This document shows positions 57,124 through 62,786 of a stretch of DNA of 62,786 nt, in pieces. Under the pieces are notes generated by a model. The model searched no databases, was not told where the DNA came from, and saw only the letters and a list, made by a program, of their open reading frames with translations. A program made the position numbers and the translations under genes. Numbering within the stretch: the first letter of the stretch is position 1; the number at the start of each line of letters is the position of its first letter. This DNA comes from Tepidibacter thalassicus DSM 15285 (GTDB taxonomy: Bacteria; Bacillota; Clostridia; Peptostreptococcales; Peptostreptococcaceae), in assembly GCF_900129915.1 (NCBI RefSeq), contig NZ_FQXH01000013.1:1-62786 (forward strand), read 5' to 3'.

Positions 57124-57603
57124 TTAACTAATACTCTTTCTCAAAAATAAATTCTCTTGGTTAACAAGTTTTTCTACTAATTTTAATACTTCTTCATTCT
57201 CTCCATATATAGCTACTGAAAATTCACCATGTATACTAACAAGAATATTTTTTTTGGGGAAGATTATTTGAACCGATGAAATACCATTTTTTATGATATA
57301 TGAAATTATTTTATGAATCTCTTGCAACGATTTTGAGCGAATATTTTTATATTCATACTCATAAAATTTCAATCTACTTTTTTCTTCAGGAAACTCTGTT
57401 AAATAAATTTCAGCATCATAATAAGTGATCAATTTAATTATTATTCGACAAATCTTTTGACTAAAATCATCTAAACAATTTACTAGAAGATATTCTTCCA
57501 ATTCAAAATATCCAGCATGGCTGATTGTTTCAGGTAAAACATCAATAAAATGATAAGATTCACTACTTTGTAATGTTTCAATAAGCTCTAATATTCTTTC
57601 CAT
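57124..57603 (-). CDS. Unknown 159-residue immunity-like protein
   Basis: The protein is helical then alpha/beta: ERILELIETLQSSESYHFID at the start, HKIISYIIKNGISSVQIIFP in the middle, then NILVSIHGEFSVAIYGENEE near the end. I do not recognise the family, but such proteins are common as immunity proteins in polymorphic-toxin loci. This is the intact copy of a sequence also present in decayed form at 49571-49894. The next genes downstream form a mini-array of similar small genes. Confidence 0.6.
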   Translation of the reverse strand: MERILELIETLQSSESYHFIDVLPETISHAGYFELEEYLLVNCLDDFSQKICRIIIKLITYYDAEIYLTEFPEEKSRLKFYEYEYKNIRSKSLQEIHKIISYIIKNGISSVQIIFPKKNILVSIHGEFSVAIYGENEEVLKLVEKLVNQENLFLRKSIS

Positions 57604-57676
57604 TACTTTCCTAACACCTTTCCATTTTTATCTGATAATTTGACACAGAAAGACTGTCTCGTTGTACTTTTAAAAA

Positions 57677-57928
57677 CTATAAGATATATAAACTTTCATA
57701 TTCATTTTGTTCAAATATTTCTCTAAAGTACTTGTTACCTATTTTAACTTGTTCAATATAATTTATTAAATAATTTATATCTTTAAAGTAATTACCTATT
57801 ATTTCATTGTTATGACACAAAGCCCATCCTTTAGATGAATTAGATATTGAATATAATTCTTCGTTATATTTAAATTCAATTTCTCGACCTACTAGTAAAT
57901 CTTTTTTAAAGTCTTTAAAACTATACAT
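57677..57928 (-). CDS. Unknown 83-residue immunity-like protein
   Basis: Reads FKDFKKDLLVGREIEFKYNE and YSISNSSKGWALCHNNEIIG, a small beta-sheet-rich fold of the kind often annotated near toxin-immunity clusters. Function unknown. GGAGGGAG precedes the ATG. It lies in the segment that the other duplicate has lost. Confidence 0.6.
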   Translation of the reverse strand: MYSFKDFKKDLLVGREIEFKYNEELYSISNSSKGWALCHNNEIIGNYFKDINYLINYIEQVKIGNKYFREIFEQNEYESLYIL

Positions 57929-57976
57929 AACTCCCTCCTGTCTAATCTAATACATACTTATTAAATTCACATGTAC

Positions 57977-58180
57977 CTATCCATTTTTCAATCCCTCATT
58001 CAATTTATTCGTAGACAGTCTAAATGCAATATAACTCATTACCAATAGAATAATTCTCCCAACCCATAATTGCCATCCATAAGTAATATAGTACCCTTCT
58101 CCACCAATACCAAGTATCTTTATCGTCAATGGCATGGTAATAAAAACGTTATTAATCGTTATCATAAGCATTATTATCAA
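57977..58180 (-). pseudogene. C-terminal fragment of the ABC exporter permease
   Basis: The 67 codons from MIIMLMITINNVFIT to NEGLKNG repeat the last part of the 233-residue permease gene at 49898-50599, with one change (NEELKNG). The first two thirds are missing. It starts at the junction with the CPCC gene. Confidence 0.9.
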
Positions 58181-58539
58181 TAATCAATATCTACGCCAAT
58201 ATTTTTAAGCTGCTCTTTTGCTTTATCAATTCCCCAATCTTTTGGCCTTTCATTTTTAGAATTATATGTCCATTTACATCCTTTATTAATCCACTTTGCT
58301 CTTAATAAACGATATGCTATTTTTATAGGTATCGGCTCTATACCTTTTTTTATTAATTCATCTTTATCTACCTTTGCAACTTTAAAATCTTTTGATGAAA
58401 ATTCTTTTAATTCATCAAATAAAATATCATCTTCAAATCCACTTTCATTTCCACAACAAGGGCAAATAATGCTCATCCTAAACTCTTCTTTCAGTTTATA
58501 TCCACATATAGGACAATAATACTTTTCCATATACATCAT
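58177..58539 (-). CDS. Cysteine-rich CPCC-family protein
   Basis: The 120-residue protein has two zinc-finger-like pairs, YYCPICGYKL and ICPCCGNESGFEDDIL, the Cys_rich_CPCC signature. The rest is helical (KGIEPIPIKIAYRLLRAKWI). These proteins are found in toxin-immunity and phage-related loci; the function is unknown. The stop codon is provided by the duplicated permease fragment, so the C-terminus may be a fusion product. A 34-base copy of part of it lies at 53063-53096. Confidence 0.65.
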   Translation of the reverse strand: MMYMEKYYCPICGYKLKEEFRMSIICPCCGNESGFEDDILFDELKEFSSKDFKVAKVDKDELIKKGIEPIPIKIAYRLLRAKWINKGCKWTYNSKNERPKDWGIDKAKEQLKNIGVDIDY

Positions 58540-59132
58540 CTCTTTTCATAAAATTATCTAATTCTACTTTCAAAATACTCAAAAGCTTTAATAGTCCATT
58601 TCACTACATTGTTGTGATAATATTTCTACTAATAAAAAGGCGGAAATTCTCAAATAATAGCTTATAAACACTTGCTAAAGAACTATATGATGGTACTTCT
58701 ATCTTTAACTTTAAACAATCATCAATTAAAACTATTAACTTGTTAGACTTAGAAAAAAGTCAAATCTTTTCTAGATATATTTTATGTTCATCAACAAAAA
58801 GTATTATTTTTGCTTGGAGATTTATAGTGATGAATACTTAAAATCTTCTTATTTCTCTATTTAAGTTCCATCAAGCAATCCTACTATTATCTTTTTTCCA
58901 TCAGACATTATCATCAATATTCACTTAAAAACCTTTAAAACCAACCTATTTCTTCTCTATATTCACAACGCACTCCACATGTGTTTTAATAGAAAGATGA
59001 TAATATCTCTCATATAAAAATTAAGTTTACCTCCTTTTACCCCCCTAACAAAAATTTGTTTTACTGTTTTTTAAAGTTGCTGTTACCCTAGTAAGAAAGT
59101 TCGCTATCAAACTTACTAACAATAAATTTCAA
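58540..59132. other. Segment with mobile-gene remnants
   Basis: No intact gene is present. On the minus strand a fragment reads LIVLIDDCLKLKIEVPSYSS followed by LASVYKLLFENFRLF, resembling the N-terminal part of a large transposase (Tn3-type is possible, unproven). A second piece reads KKIIVGLLDGT, then stop. A copy of the rumA-like scar follows. Confidence 0.4.
58946..59040 (-). repeat. rumA-3'-end-like scar, copy 2
   Basis: On the minus strand YYHLSIKTHVECVVNIEKK and stop follows a G-rich run (GGGGGTAAAAGGAGG). It aligns with copy 1 over about 90 bases. 58946-58977 matches 61860-61891 at 31 of 32 positions, but their upstream sequences differ, as expected of recombined attachment sites. 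Confidence 0.6.
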
Positions 59133-61070
59133 CTATCCTTGAAAAATATTCTTCTGATAAATAATATTAGTAATCATAAAATATGTTAAATAAAAAAAAG
59201 TAAATACACCTAATGTAATTGCCAAGCTAATAGGTACTATCTTATCAGAAATTATATAATTACTCAAAAAATATTGTCCAGAAATAGCCATAATTATTAT
59301 AAAAATAATTGGCAATATCATTGGTAAAAAGAACAAATTTGCTGATTCCATAAAGGCCAAATGTTTTTGTTCCTTCCTAGAAACACCTAGTTGACTTAAA
59401 ACTGAATATGATTTTTTAGAATTATCAATAGAAGAAAGTTGTTCAAATGATAACAATGTAGCAGACAAAATAATAAAAATTATACATAAATACAAGCCAC
59501 TAAACGAAATAGTAATAAAGCCTGATAACGAATTTTTTATTCCCCATGCTTTAACACTGATACTCATTGTAATATTTTTATTGACAGGACTTATAATTTC
59601 TGGATTCCACTTGTTACGTATAAATCTATTTAAACTATCACGTAATTCTTCTTTCCCTTCTGTTTCCAATGAAATAACTAGTCTTGATTTGTTAGTGACT
59701 AATCCCTTTACTATTTCATCTGGAACTACAAGCACATAACCATTACTACCTGCCATACGATATTGCTCCATTGGTTCTGTATATATGTAATTACCATGTA
59801 ATGTTGTTCCATTTAAAACAATATCTTTATTTTGTATAATTTCATTTTTAATAGCATCTAAATATTTTGGAGTATCACAGTGTATTATGTAACTGTTACT
59901 ATTCAAAGTCTTTTTATCTAAACCAAGTTGTTCTCTTAGAGAATTATAGTCAGTCAACGCTAAAATATCAATATTATACTTATAATCCCGATACAAATAA
60001 TATGATACAGTGTCTTTGATTTGATAATCTTGTTCCACAAATTTAATTACTTCATCAAAGTCTTTAATTTTTGCATCTATTGCAACTGCAATATCATAAG
60101 GATATTCTGCTTTAATATTTACTTTATATCCCATACCCATTATTAATCCAATAAGCATTGCTGCTAAGGATACAGATAATAAAACTGCAACAATAGCCAT
60201 AACTTTTCCAGATGTTAGAAATTTCCTACGTAATAGTCCAGAAAGAAACAAATTTGTATTTTTATAATACCACTTTTTATTTTTAGTCATCATAAACATT
60301 AAAAGGAACGGTAAAACACAATATAGCTGATATATTGCAAGCAATAGTAAAAATACTGCAATTGCTAAAAATAGTATTGCTATATTTGTTTGAGTAACAG
60401 CTGTCTTATATAAAAAAATAATTCCAAAAATCAAAGCAAAAAAACCCGTCATTAGTCTAAAAATTATAATTTTGAAATCTTTATTTTCTAATTTTTCATT
60501 TTTTCTATTGTCATATAGTAAACTAATAATTTTTTCTTTCCATATTATTGAAACAGCCTTTTTAATCGCTATTGTATAGATTAAAAAGAATAACAAAATA
60601 GTTATTATCATCGCAATTTTGGAAAAACTTATAACAAAACAATACTCTATTTCAAATATGTTATAAATTACTTTTATAAGTATACTTGCCAAAAAATTTC
60701 CGGTAATTATTCCCAAAATCAGAGAAATTATACTCAATATAAAATTCTCAATAAAAAACAAAACGCAAACGTTTTTCCTATCCATCCCTAATAGTAAATA
60801 AATTGCAATCTCCTTTTTCCTTTGATTTAAAATAAAGGAGATTGCATGTGATACCATAAAAGCACAAATAAAAGAAATAAAAATTGATAAACTCAAAATT
60901 ACATATGTCAATGCTTTTACATTTTGTGCTAAAGAAATTATATCATCCGATATAGCAATAAAAATAAAAGCATATATAAATGTCACTATTAAAAACATTG
61001 TTAAAAAATACATAACATAATCTTTAACACTTTTTTTAATATTTTTTAAAGATAATTTTATGTATGTCAT
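59133..61070 (-). CDS. BceB-type FtsX-domain ABC permease
   Basis: The 645-residue membrane protein has the BceB layout: one N-terminal helix and four in the first half, a large extracellular domain between about residues 300 and 520, and a C-terminal FtsX domain (TLLSFEQLSSIDNSKKSYSV, then QLGVSRKEQKHLAF). Such permeases with an ATPase sense and confer resistance to cationic peptide antibiotics. Its ATG overlaps the stop of a broken ATPase remnant by one base (TAATG). GGAGGAG precedes the start. No BceRS-type two-component system is in the window, so its present function is doubtful. Confidence 0.85.
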   Translation of the reverse strand: MTYIKLSLKNIKKSVKDYVMYFLTMFLIVTFIYAFIFIAISDDIISLAQNVKALTYVILSLSIFISFICAFMVSHAISFILNQRKKEIAIYLLLGMDRKNVCVLFFIENFILSIISLILGIITGNFLASILIKVIYNIFEIEYCFVISFSKIAMIITILLFFLIYTIAIKKAVSIIWKEKIISLLYDNRKNEKLENKDFKIIIFRLMTGFFALIFGIIFLYKTAVTQTNIAILFLAIAVFLLLLAIYQLYCVLPFLLMFMMTKNKKWYYKNTNLFLSGLLRRKFLTSGKVMAIVAVLLSVSLAAMLIGLIMGMGYKVNIKAEYPYDIAVAIDAKIKDFDEVIKFVEQDYQIKDTVSYYLYRDYKYNIDILALTDYNSLREQLGLDKKTLNSNSYIIHCDTPKYLDAIKNEIIQNKDIVLNGTTLHGNYIYTEPMEQYRMAGSNGYVLVVPDEIVKGLVTNKSRLVISLETEGKEELRDSLNRFIRNKWNPEIISPVNKNITMSISVKAWGIKNSLSGFITISFSGLYLCIIFIILSATLLSFEQLSSIDNSKKSYSVLSQLGVSRKEQKHLAFMESANLFFLPMILPIIFIIIMAISGQYFLSNYIISDKIVPISLAITLGVFTFFYLTYFMITNIIYQKNIFQG

Positions 61071-61380
61071 TATGCTCCTCCAATCGAAGAAATAACCTCA
61101 CTAATTTCATTATAAAATTTTTTATGAGATTTATCCCCTCTAATTAATTCATAATGTATACGTCCATCCTTTAAAAATAAAATTCTCGTTGCATAACTAG
61201 CAACAAATATATCATGAGGTAGCTTCATCCAAAATAACTAGATCAACATTTGACAAAACAACTCTAGCTAAAGCTATCCTTTGTTTCTGACTCCCTGATA
61301 AATTTTTACTATTTTCATATAACTTTGTTTTCACTCCATTCAATAACTCTTTATAAAGCCTAACCCTCTTATATTCTATT
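61070..61380 (-). pseudogene. Chimeric ABC ATPase scar upstream of bceB-like gene
   Basis: The first part, up to about 61218, reads NLSGSQKQRIALARVVLSNV and DLVILDEATS then a stop, the signature-Walker B region of an MsbA-type exporter (DEATS). After one frame change the last part reads HDIFVASYATRILFLKDGRI and ...EISEVISSIGGA, the C-terminal tail of a BceA-type ATPase (normally DEPTG). Two different ABC genes have been joined, losing the Walker A region of the true BceA. Confidence 0.75.
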
Positions 61381-61386
61381 TTAATT

Positions 61387-61719
61387 CTATTTCCTTTGTA
61401 AAAATATTACATTTCCCTCATCATCATAAAAGGTAAATTCAGACAAATCTATATCTTCAGTATTGTATGATATAAAAAAAGCTTTTTCATTATCTTTTAA
61501 ATTTATATCTTTTAACGGAGTCATTTTAGGTAACTCATAAACTTGCATCGTTAATGTGTTCAATTTTAAAGCTTCTTGAGCCATTAAAAGCCCTTCTTCT
61601 TCTGATCTAGCACAACTTATACATTCAGGTATATCTGGAAATGATATAGATATTCCATAAGCTTCTTCTTTTTCATCATACTCATTGTAATCAAAAATAG
61701 CATAATATCCTATTTTCAT
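61387..61719 (-). CDS. HicB-like antitoxin, orphan
   Basis: The 110-residue protein has the HicB RNase H-like fold: YYAIFDYNEYDEKEEAYGIS, then FPDIPECISCARSEEEGLLM, and a C-terminal beta segment. Clostridial HicB family proteins have MAQEALKLN in this position. The normal partner HicA (a small RNA-binding toxin) is absent on either side. GGAGG precedes the ATG. It may be an orphan antitoxin or a single-gene regulator. Confidence 0.75.
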   Translation of the reverse strand: MKIGYYAIFDYNEYDEKEEAYGISISFPDIPECISCARSEEEGLLMAQEALKLNTLTMQVYELPKMTPLKDINLKDNEKAFFISYNTEDIDLSEFTFYDDEGNVIFLQRK

Positions 61720-61797
61720 AAAATTTCCTCCATTATAAATGGTATTATATCCAACAAGCTTGTCACAGTTATTATTCTATCCATACCATCACAAATA

Positions 61798-61827
61798 TGT
61801 CAATAATTTCATTGTAAATATTTTCCG
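61798..61827. repeat. 30-base dispersed repeat, copy 2
   Basis: Identical to 53724-53753 for 30 bases (TGTCAATAATTTCATTG...). Confidence 0.85.
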
Positions 61828-61859
61828 TCTCCTTATCTCTCTATTCAAATTCCATCAAG

Positions 61860-61891
61860 CTATTTCTTCTTTATATTCACAACGCACTCCA
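61860..61891 (-). repeat. rumA-3'-end-like scar, copy 3 (half site)
   Basis: Matches 58946-58977 at 31 of 32 positions. The minus strand reads MECVVNIKKK and stop. It shares only the right side of the copy 2 site; the left flank is GTTGATAA. This is the pattern expected of attachment sites after excision or recombination. Confidence 0.55.
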
Positions 61892-62072
61892 TTATCAACT
61901 TTGATTCATTCCTGCATAATAGATGTTATTATCATTAGAAATTCTAAATAAAATATTTACATCTCCCAAGCATTAATTACTCAAAATTACTTACTGATAA
62001 AGGTAGTTTATCACATCAATTAATTTGAAAAAAGTGATAAAAAACATTTACTTCTAAAGGCTATTTACTAAA

Positions 62073-62540
62073 TTACTCACTTTCTTTCATAAGTTCCATT
62101 TTATAACTTGTACTACTTTTTTCATATAAATAAATTAACAATAGAAAAGTAAGAATAGTAATACCAATCATTCCAACTTTAAACCCAAAGAAATAAATTA
62201 TTCTTGATAACGAAACCATAAATATAACGTTCATTATATTATATATAAAGCTAACAAAAGACATATTATAAGCTTTATTATTTTTTGAATGGGTTAATAC
62301 GTAATTATTAATAAATGGTTTAATTTTAGATTTTATTAGAGAAACAATTAATATAAACAAAAATAAAGCTATTTTATTGTTGAAAATTGTGGTTAAATAC
62401 ATTAAAGGCATTAAAAACATTAATGTTTTATTAAATGTAAAGTTTAACTTATTAAACATTATTGTAACAACATTACTTAAGCAGTATAAAACAGCTTTAT
62501 AAAATCTATAAAAATCTAAATAAATATATAAAAATTATAG
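62073..62540 (-). pseudogene. Truncated MFS-like transporter (C-terminal half)
   Basis: The ATG at 62459 has no ribosome site, but the frame stays open upstream (FYRFYKAVLYCLSNVVTIM...) to about 62540, next to the tnpB element end. The visible helices (TLMFLMPLMYLTTIF, ALFLFILIVSLI, SFVSFIYNIMNVIFMVSLSR, VGMIGITILTFLLLIYLY) resemble helices 8-12 of a major-facilitator transporter. The 5' half seems to have been lost at the mobile-element boundary. Confidence 0.5.
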
Positions 62541-62579
62541 ATTTTATTCATACACTCAATATTTTTACAAATATTAGTG

Positions 62580-62650
62580 TACATAATAGCATATCTCTAC
62601 AATGCTATACCGCAAGCCAACGGTACTTTTATTCACCTCTCTTTTTTAAA
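62580..62650 (-). ncRNA. Putative omega-RNA (TnpB guide) scaffold region and element end
   Basis: Downstream of tnpB on the minus strand, the sequence folds into stacked hairpins: TACCG/CGGTA around TTGGCTTG and ATAGCAT/ATGCTAT. GTAC ends of both lie close together. In IS605/IS607-type elements the RNA guide starts in the end of tnpB and extends past the right end, where the guide portion is host DNA. The exact boundary cannot be set from one copy. Confidence 0.5.
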
Positions 62651-62786
62651 TCAAGCAACTAATTTTCCAAAATGAAAATGTAGAGTAGTTACTTGATTTA
62701 TATTTTTATAATTCAATGTTTTATTTTTATTGTGTTTATTAAAAATATTAATACTTGAATTAATATCCCTATCTAGTATCATACCA
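62651..62786 (-). CDS. tnpB: TnpB (IS605-family OrfB), 3' end only
   Basis: The window enters this gene from the right. The 45 visible codons begin GMILDRDINSSINIFNKHNK, the end of the RuvC-III motif (DRDINSSINI) that closes the TnpB nuclease domain, and run to a TGA at 62651. TnpB is the RNA-guided nuclease ancestral to Cas12. An inverted repeat, 62648-62661 with 62686-62699, lies in the last codons and may be part of the guide RNA scaffold. Completeness cannot be judged. Confidence 0.8.
   Translation of the reverse strand, partial: GMILDRDINSSINIFNKHNKNKTLNYKNINQVTTLHFHFGKLVA

Larger units (their letters stand above)
57124..58180. repeat. Duplicated block, fuller copy (other copy 49571-50101)
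   Basis: Sequences 57124-57540 and 57970-58180 are nearly identical to 49571-49894 and 49895-50101. In this copy a 430-base piece with the 83-residue gene lies between them; in the other it is deleted at an ACAT microhomology. Conversely, this copy keeps only the last part of the permease gene. Confidence 0.85.
61720..62072. other. Gene-free segment with dispersed repeats
   Basis: Contains copy 2 of the 30-base repeat (61798-61827), a 23-base near-copy of 58854-58876 (61838-61860) and the 32-base rumA-like piece at 61860-61891. In the 58.9-kb copy the last two are about 70 bases apart; here they are fused. No gene is supported. Confidence 0.7.

Noticed and set aside
49571..62786. Complete integrative element or prophage
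   Set aside because: No intact integrase, relaxase, type IV secretion or phage structural gene; only remnants and cargo-like genes.

Overview
The window is low-GC DNA from an anaerobic, spore-former-type member of the Clostridia (Firmicutes). The evidence is AT-rich codon use, strong AGGAGG-type ribosome sites, a tig-clpP-clpX...lon-engB order, ligA-gatCAB, an RNase PH/XTPase fusion, FeoAB, a giant acyl-CoA dehydratase activase and Opp peptide uptake. I cannot fix the genus. I saw no tRNA, rRNA or CRISPR array.

Region 1 (1-31 kb) is ordinary chromosome, mostly on the minus strand. After a cut-off IS3-type OrfA at the left edge come an M29 aminopeptidase, lon-engB, a two-gene chromate-type transporter, clpX, clpP, tig, an ArsB/NhaD-like permease, a small UPF0316 protein, a phosphodiesterase, rph-rdgB, a cell-wall amidase, a HypE-like protein, an orphan gene with ADP-ribosyltransferase-like motifs, the oppBCDFA operon and ligA-gatCAB.

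Region 2 (28-40 kb) holds a sensory group: an HD-GYP protein, a chemoreceptor with a long terminator-containing leader, a response regulator joined to a DUF2294-like domain, and a histidine-kinase-like protein with a decayed ATPase domain. A hydroxyacid dehydrogenase, feoAB behind a perfect 20-bp palindrome, cobO, a TauE/SafE-type transporter and a second M29 aminopeptidase follow.

Region 3 (40.8-49.1 kb) is the most coherent candidate for an undescribed system. It is a six-gene minus-strand operon: a 1283-residue activase-like protein, two cupins, then a lipoprotein, permease and ATPase of a NitT/TauT-type importer. It runs divergently from a Crp-family regulator. The intergenic space has a near-perfect Fur box, a second weaker Fur-like site and a GTA-N8-TAC inverted repeat. 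A flavodoxin next door has a perfect 7-1-7 Fur box. I read this as an iron-starvation (and probably redox- or ligand-) controlled uptake and ATP-driven electron-transfer module whose substrate is unknown.

Region 4 (49.2-62.8 kb) is a decayed accessory island. It contains an ABC-2 exporter operon, small immunity-like genes, an orphan HicB, a BceB-type permease whose ATPase partner is a chimeric scar, a remnant of a large serine recombinase, broken IS3 and ISL3 elements, repeated segments resembling the 3' end of a 23S rRNA uracil methyltransferase gene (a known docking site for serine-recombinase elements), and the 3' end of a tnpB with a likely guide-RNA region at the right edge. A duplicated block (49.6-50.1 kb versus 57.1-58.2 kb) has decayed by deletions between short repeats.
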